Assembly (NCBI RefSeq): GCF_019393635.1
Contig: NC_057864.1
Span: 467,486,117-467,550,116, forward strand
Direction: 5' to 3'
Origin: Dromiciops gliroides
Taxonomy: Eukaryota; Chordata; Mammalia; Microbiotheria; Microbiotheriidae
Length of the DNA stretch: 64,000 nucleotides
Of this stretch, positions 52,701 to 60,869 are shown one piece after another. The number at the start of each line of letters is the position of its first letter. Within the stretch, counting starts at the first letter, position 1. The notes beneath the pieces are model-generated. The model was not told where the DNA came from and searched no databases. It saw nothing but the letters and a program-made list of their open reading frames with translations. The position numbers and the translations under genes are program-made.

Positions 52701-55700
52701 TTGGAGTTAAGTGACTTGCCCAGGGTCACACAGCTAGTAAGTGTCAAGTGTCTGAGGCCGGATTTGAACTCAGGTCCTCCTGAATCCAGAGCCTGTGCTC
52801 TATCCACTGTGCCACCTAGTTGCCCCTAAATACTAGCTTTTATCCTTATTATGATTATCATCTGGAAAACTAGAGGGTTGGATTAGATGGCCTCTGAACC
52901 TCCCTCCAGCTCCAGATCCATGATCCCCATTTGGGCCTACACTCTGGGTTTTATTGGAGGATGGGGTGCCATGGGCCAGCGCCACAGGCCAGCCTCTCCT
53001 CTCTTCCTCACCTCTGGCAAGGTGGATGCTGGCTCCAGCACCCAGCACAGCAGCCTTCTCCGCTGACTGGAAGCCTGGGAGTTCTTTCCCATACACCATC
53101 TGCTGCTCACACCAGCTCTGTGTAGACAGGTCAGAGACCCACAGGCACCTGAGGTAGAACCTCTCCATTGGCGTCGGGGCATCTGCCTCTCGCTTCCGTT
53201 TATATGGCCCCTGTGAGTTGACTTGCTTTCTGGGGTCTCCCAAAGAGGAGCCAGGCTGGTTCCCAAGTTCTTCGATGTCTCTGAAAATAGACAATACTGA
53301 GCCTCCAGGCTAGGTGGCAAAGTGGATAGAGCACTGGTCCTGGAGTCAGGAACACTTGAGTCCAAATTTGGACTCAGACACTTACTAGCTGTGTGACCCT
53401 GGGCAAGTCACTTAACTCTGGTTGCCTCAGTTTTCTCATCTGTAAAATGAACCAAAGAAAGAAATGGCAAACCACTCCAGTATCTTTGCCAAGAATCACC
53501 TTGGGTATGTTGCTTTTCTTTTATGTGCCTCAGTTTCTTCATCTGTGAAATGGGACTAATAATTGCACCTGTCTCAAAGTTAAGGATGTTATAAGGATCA
53601 AATGAGGTAATATCTACAAAACGTTTAGCACATAGTAGGTACTTAATAAATGCTTGTTCCTTTCCCACCCTTCCCTAGCTTTGCAGCATGATACAGCTGA
53701 AATATTCAAGGCTGGTCTAAGAGTCTGGAAAACATGGGTTCCAATCCTGACATTTACTAGCTATATGACCATAGACAAGACACTTAACTAAGCCTCAGTT
53801 TCCTTCTTTGTAAAACGGTGATAGAAACACTTGCAGTATTTATCACAAGTGGTTGTTGTGAGGAAAGCACTTTGTCAAGACACTAGATAAAAGTGAGTAT
53901 CAGGGGGCAGCTAGGTGGCGCAGTGGATAAAGCACCGGCCCTGGACTCAGGAGTACCTGAGTTCAAATTCGACCTCAGACACTTGACACTTACTAGCTGT
54001 GTGACCCTGGGCAAGTCACTTAACTCCCATTGCCCTGCCCCCCCCCCAAAAAAAAGTGAGTGTCAGAAGAGAAATGAAGATACTTGTTGACTTCTGACCC
54101 AAAAGAGAATGTGAAATTTAAGACCCTCAGTACCTGACCCTTGCAGGGTAGGGGTAGGTGAAGAATAGAGAGGAGACTTTTCCTGGGGAAAGGTTTAGCA
54201 TGGGCTTGTACCATCTAAGAAAGAAAGCCTGAAAATGTATGTATTTTGGTGTGTACCTGACAGTGTGCAGATTTGCTGGCCTGGATGGATGGATAGGTGG
54301 CTGGGTGGGTGGATGGATGGATGGATGAACAAATAAATGCACTGGTTTGTATTCAGCACCTACTTTGTGCTTCCCTCATTGCAGGATGACAGGGCACAAA
54401 AGAAAGGTAATCAGATGATTATTATGTGCCAGGCACTGTGCAAGATGCCGGGGGTACAGAAAAAAAGCAAAACCAGTGCCTGCCCTCAAGAAGCTGACAT
54501 TTAGATGAGGGAGACAAAATGTATAAATACTAATATGTATAAAACAAAATTATATATAATAGGGAGCCAATGAGTAGAGAGGAGTGATGTGGTCAAACAT
54601 GCCAGGCTTTAGGAACAACACGATGGCAGCTGACTGGAAAATGGATTGGAGTGCCAAGAGATTTGCCCTCAACAGTCATAGGGAAATTCAGAGGAAGGGG
54701 ATTGTCTCTCGAAACCAGAAGGGACTTCTGAGGCATCTTATCTGATCAGGACCAAGACCCCATTACAACATCCCCAACAGTATGGTCGTCTAACCTGTTT
54801 GAAGATTTCCTGGGACAGGGAGCTCACTACCTCTCCTGGCGGTCCATTGACCTTTTGAATTTTTTCTCACTGCTGGGAAGTTTTTCAAATAAAGAATCTG
54901 AAATTTGGCTTTCTACAACTTTCACCCAATTGTGGCTAGTTTTCTTCTCTGAACCCAGGTAAATTAATTCTAATCTCACTTCTGCATGACATAACCTTTC
55001 CTGTGTCATGGACACCCCTTCCCACCCTTGGCAGTCTGGGTAAGCCTAAGGTCCCCTTCTCAGAATTATGTTTTACACAGAATTACAAAGGAAACCAATT
55101 CTATTGAAATTGAATTACCGGGGGCAGCTAGGTGGCACAGTGGATAGAGCACCAGCCCTGGAGTCAGGAGTACCTGAGTTCAAATCTGGCCTCAGATACC
55201 TGACACCTAACTAGCTGTGTGACCCTGGGCAAGTCACTTAACCCCAATTGCCTCACTTAAAAAAAAAAAGAAATTGAATTACTAAAATATTTTTAAAACA
55301 TGTTCTCAGTTCTCAGGTTACCAATTCCTGGGCCAGACTCTACAGAATTCCCCTAATCTACCATTTCAGAAAGCTGGGTTAGTGGGACATGCTATTTGTT
55401 ATTGCTAAAGCCATGCTGGGTCTTCCTGAGAACCAGCTCTATGTCTTAAGGGTTCAAAATTCGGAGTCAAATTCACTGGACTATAGTTTGAACAATCTAC
55501 CTTCAGCTCTGTTTTTAAAACTGGGATATCTGCCTATCTCCTCTCCTGAAACAACTCTTCTATCCTTTACCACTTTTGTTGTTGTTTTGTTTTATATTCA
55601 AACTAACTGTTAAAATGAAGATCTAGGGGCAGCTAGGTGGCACAGTGGATAGAGCACCCTCCCTGGATTCAGGAGGAACTGAGTTCAAATCTGGCCTCAG

Positions 55701-57587
55701 ACATTTGACACTTACTAGCTGTGTGACCCTGGGCAAGTCACTTAACCCCAATGGCCTCACCAAAAAAGAAGAAGATCTTCCTTTTCTCCCTCCCACCTTT
55801 CCTCTGCCCCCCAAATTGAGAAATCAAGAAAGACAAAATTCCTATTACAAGCATGCAGAGTCAGGTAAAACAGATGCTTACATCCGCCATATTCAAAAAA
55901 TGTCTCAATCTGCACTGAGTCCATCAGGAGGTGGTTAGCCTGTTTCATCTTGAGTAGGTGATTGTGGCTGCTCATTGTGATGACTGGGGTTCCTAAGTGT
56001 TTTAAAGTTGATTGTTTTTACAATGTTGCTTTTTCTGTTATAAATTGTACTCCTGGTTAAGCTCACTTCACTTTTCATCAGTTCACACAAGTCTTCCCAC
56101 GTCTTTCTGAAACCATCCCCTCTCCATGTTTCTTGTAGCACAATAGTATTCCATCATAATCATATACCACAAACAAGCCATTCCCCAATTGATGGGCATT
56201 CCCTCAATTTCCAATTCTTCACCAACACAAAAAGAGTAGCTATAAATATTCTTGTACATATGGGTCCTTTTCCTCTTTCTTTGAACTTTTTGAGTTGTAG
56301 GCCTAGTAGAGCCATTACTTTAAAACAAGTTTAATTAATGACTTTTGCATGACATTCATTTCTTTTTTTTTCTTTTTTTTTTTTTAGTGAGGCAATTGGG
56401 GTTAAGTGACTTGCCCAGGGTCACACAGCTAGTAAGTGTTAAGTGTCTAAGGCCAGATTTGAACTCAGGTCCTCCTGAATCCAGGGCACCACCTAGGTGC
56501 CCCTTGACATTCATTTCTAAATATACCTTGTCTGCCTTTCCTCCCCAGGAAGTCTGACCTAGGAACAAAGATTAAACACACACCAGTTCATTGGAGCTGG
56601 AAAGGACCTCAAAGATTATTTGGTCGACCCTGCCTCATTTTACAGATGAGGAAACTGAGGTCGAGAGAAATTAAAGGGATTCGCTCAAGGTCACACAGAC
56701 AGTAGGAGCAGCAGAATGTCAGTTGGAACCCAGAATCCTCCGACTCCAAATCCAAGAAATCGGTAAAATCCACCAGAGCATTCATGGTGCCTGGCTGGGT
56801 AGGTAACATTCCACACCTGTAGCTCCCCACCTCTTAAAGGAAAGGGATCCCTACTTAAATCCAATTCACTGTAAGTGATGACATCACCGCGATGTCATGG
56901 TTCTCTTGGAGAACGAAGGACAAGTAACAACAAATTAGTGGTGCCGCAAGCACATTTTCCCATTCTTTCAGGAGCCTAGTGGCTTGAAGCCACTTGAAGG
57001 TTAGAGTAAATCCTACTCCCTCACCTTCCATGTGTATGGAGGAGGAGGAGGAAGAGGAGGGGAGAGGAAGAGGGAGAGAGAGGGGGAGGGGGAAAGAGAA
57101 AGACTGAGGACAGAGGAGGAGAAATCAACACAGAGAAGAACGGAGGAGGGTAGAGAGAGATGGGGAAAGAGACAAAACATAGACACGGAGGACAGACAAA
57201 GACAGAGATATGGGGGCGGGGGAGCGATGGAGGAGGGGACAGAGAGGGGAGGGATGGAGAGAGAGACAGATCACAGCATCTCCGACACAGTTTTTACGCG
57301 GCTCTCGCCTCCCACCCGCCCCCCGCCCCGGGTTCATCCTGCGCTGGGGCTTTGAAGGTGAGTGGCCGTGGGTCCGCATCATCCAGGTGAGCACTGCTCT
57401 CATCTCCCAGAGGCCCCGGAGATTTTAGGCCCTGATCCCTGCCCCGCCCCGCCCTCCCCCGCCCGGGCCGCAGCCAGGACCAGATCACCTCTCACCCCAG
57501 CTCCGAAAAATCGGGGAACTCTGAGTCGCTCAGATCTTCAAAACCCGCGGCCTCGGCTGCACCGGACTCCCGCCCAGTCCCGTCCAT
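39539..57587 (-). CDS. EXO5: EXO5, exonuclease V, six coding exons
   Basis: EXO5 is a single-strand DNA exonuclease with an iron-sulfur cluster, used in genome maintenance. Exons 57587-57496, 53280-53012, 49575-49471, 46462-46290, 42031-41741 and 39721-39539 join in phase into 1113 nt, 370 residues plus stop (human 373). The product follows human EXO5 throughout: FEDLSDSEF near the start, [56 protein letters not shown]. Cluster cysteines are Cys88, Cys339, Cys342 and Cys348, each four less than human 92, 343, 346 and 352. Catalytic Asp178, Glu192 and Lys194 match human Asp182, Glu196 and Lys198. The frame is open, so the gene is probably functional. The five introns inside the coding frame are the odd feature. 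Confidence 0.96.
39976..40280. repeat. ACAGAGAGAC-type purine-rich minisatellite
   Basis: 300 bp of degenerate ACAGAGAC and ACAGAGAGAG units. The many open frames through it are artefacts. Confidence 0.9.
40350..40520 (+). mobile_element. Old CORE-SINE
   Basis: TAGATTCAGGAAGACCTCAG, TGGGCAAGTCACTTTGGC. Confidence 0.6.
40590..40715 (+). mobile_element. L2 3' end
   Basis: AGAATGTAAACTCCTAGAGG, TTAGGTGCCTAATAAATGCT. Confidence 0.65.
40948..41093 (-). mobile_element. A-tailed SINE with TSD
   Basis: TTTTAAAAACATTTCTT on the left and CTTTTAAAACATTTCTT on the right. Confidence 0.88.
41120..41345 (+). repeat. Two AAGCACCTACTGTGTGTCAGG-type repeats
   Basis: CATTCATTAAAGCACCTACT to AGGGAGCTTCTAGTCC, then TAAGTACCTACTATGTGCCA. 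Confidence 0.5.
41741..42031 (-). CDS. EXO5: EXO5 coding exon 5
   Basis: The acceptor is ctctcccctag. It encodes [20 protein letters not shown] through [12 protein letters not shown] in 97 whole codons; the donor is gtgagc. Confidence 0.94.
42162..42321 (-). mobile_element. A-tailed SINE with 9-bp TSD
   Basis: ACCATTTCC at 42153-42161 and 42322-42330. Confidence 0.88.
42439..42482 (+). mobile_element. 5'-truncated SINE end
   Basis: GGGCAAATCACTTAACCCTT plus A-tail, flanked by AAGTTGTTGT on both sides: a truncated insertion. Confidence 0.65.
42936..43172 (+). mobile_element. CORE-SINE, long type
   Basis: GGTGGCTAGGTGGTGCAATG through AGTCAGAAATGACTGAAAAG. Confidence 0.8.
43681..43835 (-). 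mobile_element. A-tailed SINE, first of a tandem pair
   Basis: CCCATGCAGTC at 43672-43682 and 43836-43846. Confidence 0.88.
43847..44003 (-). mobile_element. A-tailed SINE, second of a tandem pair
   Basis: Lies between the second CCCATGCAGTC and a third, diverged CCCATGCTGTC at 44004-44014. Confidence 0.87.
44225..44525 (+). mobile_element. L2 3' region
   Basis: CCATTAGAATGTAAGCTTCC, TGAGGGCAGGGACTGC, then GCATGGTGTCTGGCACATAG. Confidence 0.65.
44566..44708 (+). mobile_element. A-tailed SINE
   Basis: GCAGCTAAGCGGCATAGTGG to CAAATTGCCCCCAAAACAAC. Confidence 0.85.
44709..45340. other. EXO5 intron 4, AT-rich
   Basis: T-rich sequence such as CTTGGATTGTTTAATCCATT may be old L1 antisense. No gene. 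Confidence 0.35.
45345..45527 (-). mobile_element. CORE-SINE, long type
   Basis: CCCCTTGGGGTTTTCTGGGC, GGTTTGCCATTTCCTTCTCC. Confidence 0.7.
45944..46095 (+). mobile_element. A-tailed SINE with TSD
   Basis: AGTAAGTGATTA at 45932-45943 and 46096-46107. Confidence 0.92.
46290..46462 (-). CDS. EXO5: EXO5 coding exon 4 (catalytic core)
   Basis: The acceptor is ttctctgacag. It encodes [20 protein letters not shown] through EKDRFQ with Asp178, Glu192 and Lys194; the donor is gtacgt, phase 0. Confidence 0.94.
46650..47185 (+). mobile_element. L1 3' UTR, sense
   Basis: AACTGATGCAAACCAAAACA, AGAACCAGGAAAGTGACATT, GAGAAAATGCATCTCCTTCC and GTAGAACACTGCATATACTG match marsupial L1 3' sequence. Confidence 0.6.
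47260..47400 (+). mobile_element. Old L1 fragment
   Basis: CTAGGAATCCCACTCCTGGG and CATTCATACCAAAATATTCC. Confidence 0.5.
47490..47700 (-). mobile_element. Old L1 ORF2 fragment, antisense
   Basis: TTTGTGCAAAAACTTAATTA, AATCAAAATTGTCCATTTCG, TATATTCCTTCCCTATCCAC. Confidence 0.5.
47825..48060 (+). mobile_element. Old CORE-SINE
   Basis: GGTGACACAGTAGATAGAGC, TTGTTGTGAGGCTCAAATGA, ending near an AGT/AGC repeat. Confidence 0.7.
48320..48500 (-). mobile_element. L1 3' UTR fragment, antisense
   Basis: TTCCTTTCCTGGTTCTGCTC, GCATTGGTTCATAGACATCT. Confidence 0.5.
48501..48830. other. EXO5 intron 3, unique
   Basis: Nothing recognised. Confidence 0.35.
48835..49020 (+). mobile_element. hAT-like MITE copy B
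   Basis: GGGCTTCTTAAACTTTTTCC to GGTTAAGAAGCTTTG; same family as 11030-11200. Confidence 0.5.
49021..49174 (+). mobile_element. A-tailed SINE with perfect 13-bp TSD
   Basis: GAAGCTTTGATCT at 49008-49020 and 49175-49187; inserted at the end of a hAT-like MITE. Confidence 0.93.
49471..49575 (-). CDS. EXO5: EXO5 coding exon 3
   Basis: The acceptor is tttctcctttcag. It encodes [19 protein letters not shown] through VPILQS; the donor is gtaagg. Confidence 0.93.
49690..49737. repeat. (CT)n microsatellite
   Basis: CTCTCTGT/CTCTGTCT units. Confidence 0.9.
49790..49950 (+). mobile_element. A-tailed SINE with TSD
   Basis: GAGAATGGGAGAAGG left and GAGAATGGGAAAAGG right. Confidence 0.88.
50125..50372 (-). 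mobile_element. CORE-SINE, long type
   Basis: GTTGTGTCCAACTCTCCATG through CTGTGCCACCTGGATG. Confidence 0.8.
50568..50820 (+). mobile_element. Old CORE-SINE
   Basis: GGGTGGCTCAATGGATGAAG, TGCAAAGTGCTTTGCAAAG. Confidence 0.7.
50830..50911. mobile_element. 82-bp mariner-type MITE
   Basis: Terminal inverted repeats of 23 bp: CAGGGTGTCCCAAAAGTCTT at the left, and CAAGGTGTCCCAAAAGTCTT reading in from the right, one mismatch. TA lies on both sides (50828-50829 and 50912-50913). It has no coding capacity. Confidence 0.88.
50915..51545. other. EXO5 intron 2, unique
   Basis: No gene or repeat recognised. Confidence 0.4.
51558..51709 (-). mobile_element. A-tailed SINE with TSD
   Basis: CAAGATGTCTC at 51547-51557 and CAAGGTGTCTC at 51710-51720. 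Confidence 0.9.
51830..52015 (+). mobile_element. Old MIR fragment
   Basis: GTTCAAATCCTCCCTCTGAC, GGGCCTCAGTTTCTTCCTCT. Confidence 0.55.
52068..52224 (-). mobile_element. A-tailed SINE
   Basis: TTTGT-rich tail then GGGGCAATGGGGGTTAAGTG to ACCTAGCTGCC. Confidence 0.88.
52360..52655 (+). mobile_element. Old MIR fragments
   Basis: GGGACCCTGGGCAAGTCATT and CTGCCTCAGTTTGCTTATCT. Confidence 0.5.
52667..52826 (-). mobile_element. A-tailed SINE with TSD
   Basis: TAAATACAAGCTTTT left and TAAATACTAGCTTTT right. Confidence 0.9.
53012..53280 (-). CDS. EXO5: EXO5 coding exon 2
   Basis: The acceptor is ttgtctattttcag. It encodes [10 protein letters not shown] through GASIHLAR, including the first Fe-S cysteine in TQSWCEQQ. 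The donor is gtgagg, phase 1. Confidence 0.93.
53306..53500 (+). mobile_element. CORE-SINE next to EXO5 exon 2
   Basis: GGCTAGGTGGCAAAGTGGAT to ACCACTCCAGTATCTTTGCC; it begins about 25 bp upstream of the EXO5 exon 2 acceptor. Confidence 0.8.
53505..53895 (+). mobile_element. Two old MIR/CORE-SINE copies
   Basis: TGTGCCTCAGTTTCTTCATC and ACTAAGCCTCAGTTTCCTTC. Confidence 0.6.
53904..54052 (+). mobile_element. A-tailed SINE with TSD
   Basis: AAAAGTGAGTATCAG left and AAAAGTGAGTGTCAG right. Confidence 0.92.
54284..54328. repeat. GGAT/GGCT microsatellite
   Basis: GGATGGATGGATAGGTGGCT-type repeats. Confidence 0.85.
54730..55015 (+). mobile_element. CR1/L3-type LINE fragment
   Basis: GGGACAGGGAGCTCACTACC, TTTCACCCAATTGTGGCTAG, CTTCTGCATGACATAACC. 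Confidence 0.55.
55119..55269 (+). mobile_element. A-tailed SINE with perfect 13-bp TSD
   Basis: GAAATTGAATTAC at 55106-55118 and 55270-55282. Confidence 0.93.
55283..55615. other. EXO5 intron 1, unique
   Basis: No gene or repeat recognised. Confidence 0.35.
55624..55769 (+). mobile_element. A-tailed SINE with short TSD
   Basis: GAAGATCT on both sides. Confidence 0.85.
55960..56340 (-). mobile_element. L1 3' UTR, antisense
   Basis: CACTTCACTTTTCATCAGTT, TTCCCCAATTGATGGGCATT, TATAAATATTCTTGTACATA. Confidence 0.7.
56364..56504 (-). mobile_element. A-tailed SINE with perfect 14-bp TSD, internally shortened
   Basis: TGACATTCATTTCT at 56350-56363 and 56505-56518. It lacks about 15 bp near the head. 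Confidence 0.92.
56590..56760 (-). mobile_element. Old MIR copy
   Basis: TTTTACAGATGAGGAAACTG, CAAGGTCACACAGACAGTAG. Confidence 0.6.
56840..56935 (-). mobile_element. GTCATGACTTG-type SINE fragment
   Basis: ACTTAAATCCAATTCACTGT, GCGATGTCATGGTTCTCTTG. Confidence 0.5.
57030..57290. repeat. GA-rich purine tract beside the EXO5 promoter
   Basis: Imperfect GGGAGA/GACAGA repeat, nearly all purine on the + strand. Confidence 0.85.
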
Positions 57588-57720
57588 GGCCCAGCCCCGA
57601 GTTGCGGAAGGGGCCGGATCTACAGCACGGTGCCCGCCTCCTGGTCCCCCTGCCTCCGATGCCGAGCCCCTCCTCCTGCGTCATCCATCCCCTCCCATCC
57701 CTCCTCCTCCTCCTCCTCCT
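57280..57720 (-). promoter_or_regulatory. EXO5: CpG-rich promoter region of EXO5
   Basis: GC-rich, CpG-dense stretch around the EXO5 start codon, unlike the CpG-poor surroundings. No TATA box is seen. Consistent with a broad housekeeping promoter. Confidence 0.6.
57496..57587 (-). CDS. EXO5: EXO5 coding exon 1
   Basis: The ATG at 57587 lies in GC-rich sequence. It encodes [15 protein letters not shown] then [15 protein letters not shown] and two bases of a Gly codon before gtgaga. Too short to stand out as an open frame; found by its match to the human GFSDLSDSEF motif. Confidence 0.88.
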
Positions 57721-57778
57721 CCTCCGCCAGTGCGATCCCACCGCCTGCCTCCTGCTGGCCGTGTGCTGGAGAATCTCC

Positions 57779-57822
57779 GGCGACTTGGAATCCTGAAAGG
57801 TCGTGGGTTCGAATCCCCACAT
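57779..57822 (+). repeat. tRNA-like SINE head or tRNA relic
   Basis: GGTTCGAATCC is a perfect B-box with a T-arm-like GTGGG...CCCAC around it. The left part (GACTTGGAATCCTGAAAGG) resembles a CORE-SINE head. No complete cloverleaf could be drawn. Confidence 0.35.
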
Positions 57823-57944
57823 CAAATCACGTCTATAAGCATTTATTGAACGCCTGCCGTATGTGAGACCCTGCTCTTGGGATACAAAGAAAGGAAAAGA
57901 CAAGTCTCTACCCACACGAAACTCACTGTCCAAAACTTTATAGC

Positions 57945-58110
57945 TGAGTGGCTATGGGCAGATCACTTGACCTCTCTGTGCCCCAGTTCCCTCACCTGTA
58001 AAATGGTCCCCGCAAAATACTGGTAGTACAGTACCTGTCTCCCAGGGTGGTTGTAAGGGCCAAGTGAAGTAATGGGTGTAGTGGGCTTTACATCTCTTAT
58101 GCCTCTATGA
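57945..58110 (+). mobile_element. Old MIR fragment
   Basis: TGGCTATGGGCAGATCACTT, CCCCAGTTCCCTCACCTGTA. Confidence 0.55.
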
Positions 58111-58590
58111 AATGTCTGCTAGGATTTACCGCCCCACCTCCACACATCTCGTACCCACCTCCTGGCTAAATTTCCCCAGCACCCCACTGCCCCCCATCTG
58201 CTCGATGCTCCTCTCTCCCCCTACCCTCCCACTTCCTTCCAGGGCTTCCTCCTTCCCGCAGCCCAGTTTCTCCCAGCCCCTCCCTGCCGGAAAGCTCCCA
58301 GGGCCTGCCTGCCCTGCTGAATTTGGACCAAGCTCAGGGACGCTGAGGTCCTGGCCTTGCCTGGTCTAGCTCTGTTTTGGAGAGTGCCTCGATGTCCATT
58401 CCCACCTGTCTATAGGATAGGACTTCAGCTCCCAGGGGAGGCTCCTTGAGGTGTTTAGAGACCAGGAGTAGAGACTGCTTCTCCCTCTGGCCCCCACTAA
58501 GGAAAACTGAAGGATCCCAGCTCCCCAACCAACCCCAGTACTCTCCTCTTTCCTGAAATTCCTTCCCCAAGCCCTGTTGTCAATTCATAG
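58111..58590. other. Upstream of EXO5, unique
   Basis: C-rich sequence; no gene on either strand supported. Confidence 0.4.
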
Positions 58591-58990
58591 AATGTCAGCA
58601 CTGGGAGGGAGGAACTTGCGTCCAACCCTCTTGTTTTACAGAGAAGGAAACTGAGGCCAAGGTCTGTGACTTTCCCCAGTGCCTCATCACCACTCAAGAA
58701 CCTTGGGCGAGTTTCTTCATGTGTGTCTTGTGGAAGTTCTGGTACTACCTGCAGGTGTGTTTGCCCCCCCTCTACTTGGAAAAGATGAGTGCAAACAAAA
58801 GTGCCATACAGACCACATTACCTTGGAGAAGTCACTGAAGCCCCTTGATCTTCAGCTCCCTCCTCTGTAAAATGGGGTGGGGCGGGGGAGTGGAAAGTGC
58901 CCTAGGTGACCTCTGAGCTCCCTTCAAACTCTAGTTCTATGATCATATGAATAGTTGGCACTCAATACAAATTTGAGATGCAGGGAAAAA
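58591..58990. mobile_element. Old MIR fragments on both strands
   Basis: GAGAAGGAAACTGAGGCCAA (- copy) and CTCCCTCCTCTGTAAAATGG (+ copy). Confidence 0.5.
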
Positions 58991-59330
58991 ATTAATTTAA
59001 AAAATAAAATTAAAACTCAAAAACTACAAGGGTCATGCCTTCCTGATCTTCAGCCTAGAGGATTATCTTGGTATATGAAAAATATTAAGTACCTTGGGAA
59101 AAATTGTCACTCTCCTGATGTGGGCAAAGAAATCCTTGTTTATTCACTGCCTATATGATATTGGGTAAATCACCTAACTTCTTCTGCCCTCAGTTTCCTC
59201 ATCTGAAAAAAGGGGTGATGGTTTCTAAGTTCCCTTCCAACTCAAGATCAATGAATCTATAGGTAAGGCACCATACTAGGCCTTGGGGATAGGAAAGACA
59301 TATGAAAGAGACCTTGCCCTCAAGGAGCTT

Positions 59331-59507
59331 GCTTATTTATTTATCTATCTATCTATCTATTTATTTATTTGCGGGGTAAAGGGGGTTAAGTGACTTACCC
59401 AGGGTCACATAGCTATTAAGTGTCAAGTGTCTGAGGCCGGATTTGAACTCAGGTCCTCCTGAATCCAGGGCCAGTGCTTTATCCACTGCGCCACCTAGCT
59501 GCCCCCT
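59331..59507 (-). mobile_element. SINE with TTTA/TCTA tail and TSD
   Basis: CCTCAAGGAGCTT left and CCTCAAGGAGTTT right. Confidence 0.88.
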
Positions 59508-59545
59508 CCTCAAGGAGTTTACATTCTAGGAAGAAGTATACAGTG

Positions 59546-59700
59546 GGGGCAGCTAGGTAGTACAGTGGATAGAGCACTGGCCCTGGAGTCAGGAGGACCT
59601 GAGTTCAAATTCAGCCTCAGACACTTGACACTAGCTGTGTGACCCGGGGCAAGTCACTTAACCCCAATTGCCTCACCAAAAAAAAAAGAAGACGAAGAAG
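59546..59700 (+). mobile_element. A-tailed SINE with perfect 15-bp TSD
   Basis: AAGAAGTATACAGTG at 59531-59545 and 59701-59715. Confidence 0.93.
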
Positions 59701-59715
59701 AAGAAGTATACAGTG

Positions 59716-60190
59716 GACATTGTTCTGATTGAATGAATCAGAATCTAATCAATGAGCATGCTTCTCCCTCAGTTGCTGCATCTCACAGCCCATGTGTGCC
59801 TTCTCATCTTGACATTCTTCCCCATATATTCCAATACTCTCCCAGAGGAGACCTACCCAAAATATTGGATGATTCCCATTAGAGCTCCCACATATATAAA
59901 TATGGATGATACAGAGAAATGTGAGAATGGAAGGAATTTGTGTGTGTGTGTGTGTGTGTGTGACTTGCCCAAGGTAACCCAAATAATAAAAAGCAGAGCC
60001 AAGATAATAGTGTGGAAGCATGCCCCTTAGGTGGGCCTCCCTTTCTTAAAGGAAATATTGAGAAATGAGACTATTTCAGTCTAAAGTCCTTTCGGATTCA
60101 CCTGATTGAAACAACCTTATCAGTACTTAAATTCCAGACAGGGCAATAATAGACTGCCTTGAAATTCACTGGGTTCATCCTTAACAAAGG
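59716..60190. other. Unique sequence with a (GT)n tract
   Basis: GT repeat at 59940-59961. No gene recognised. Confidence 0.4.
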
Positions 60191-60204
60191 CCTGACCAGT
60201 TTCT

Positions 60205-60370
60205 GTAAGGGCTTTTTCACATTTTTTTGGGGGGGGGGAGGCAATGAGAGTTAAGTGAGTTGCCCAGGGTCACACAGCTAGTAAGTGTCAAGTGTCTGAG
60301 GCTGGACTTGAACTCAGGTCCTCTTGAATCCAGGGCCAGTGCTTTATCCACTGTGCTAACTAGCTGCCCC
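60205..60370 (-). mobile_element. A-tailed SINE with TSD and extra 3' segment
   Basis: CCTGACCAGTTTCT at 60191-60204 and 60371-60384. About 18 bp of non-SINE sequence lies between the left TSD and the T-run. Confidence 0.88.
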
Positions 60371-60469
60371 CCTGACCAGTTTCTAAAGGTAAACTTAATC
60401 AAAATTCAGGGAGGAACCTGGACCTCCTGAAAGTAGATTCCTCAGTGCCTGAGATTCTCCTGCTCATCT

Positions 60470-60760
60470 CCTCCCTGAGGTTGTAATTCAAGTCTCATCT
60501 GATGCAAGAAGCCTTTCCTAGTCCTCCTTAATCTTAGTGCCTCCCCTCTGATGTAATGCCTCTCCTCCCTTCCAATTTACCTACAATATATCTAGTTTAT
60601 ACAGAGTAGTTCACATGTGGTCTCCCCCATTAGACTGGGAGCTCTGTGAGGGCAGGGACTGTCTTTTGCCTCTCTTTGTATTCTCAGTTCTTAGCATGGT
60701 GCTTGGCACTCAGCTGGCATTTAATAAATAATGCTTGTTGATTGACTGACTAGCATAGGA
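60470..60760 (+). mobile_element. L2 3' end
   Basis: GACTGGGAGCTCTGTGAGGG, TGGTGCTTGGCACTCAGC, TGCTTGTTGATTGACTGACT. Confidence 0.75.
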
Positions 60761-60869
60761 GTGCAAATATCTTTGATTTATCCAATCAACAGAAGTTCTT
60801 TCACTACCCCAATATGGTTTAAATGGTTTCAGGAAAATTATTCTCTCAATATTTTAAGTGATTAGTATT

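Noticed and set aside
57020-57490. Several overlapping frames near the EXO5 promoter
   Set aside because: They depend on the GA-rich tract and GC-rich promoter; none resembles a protein.
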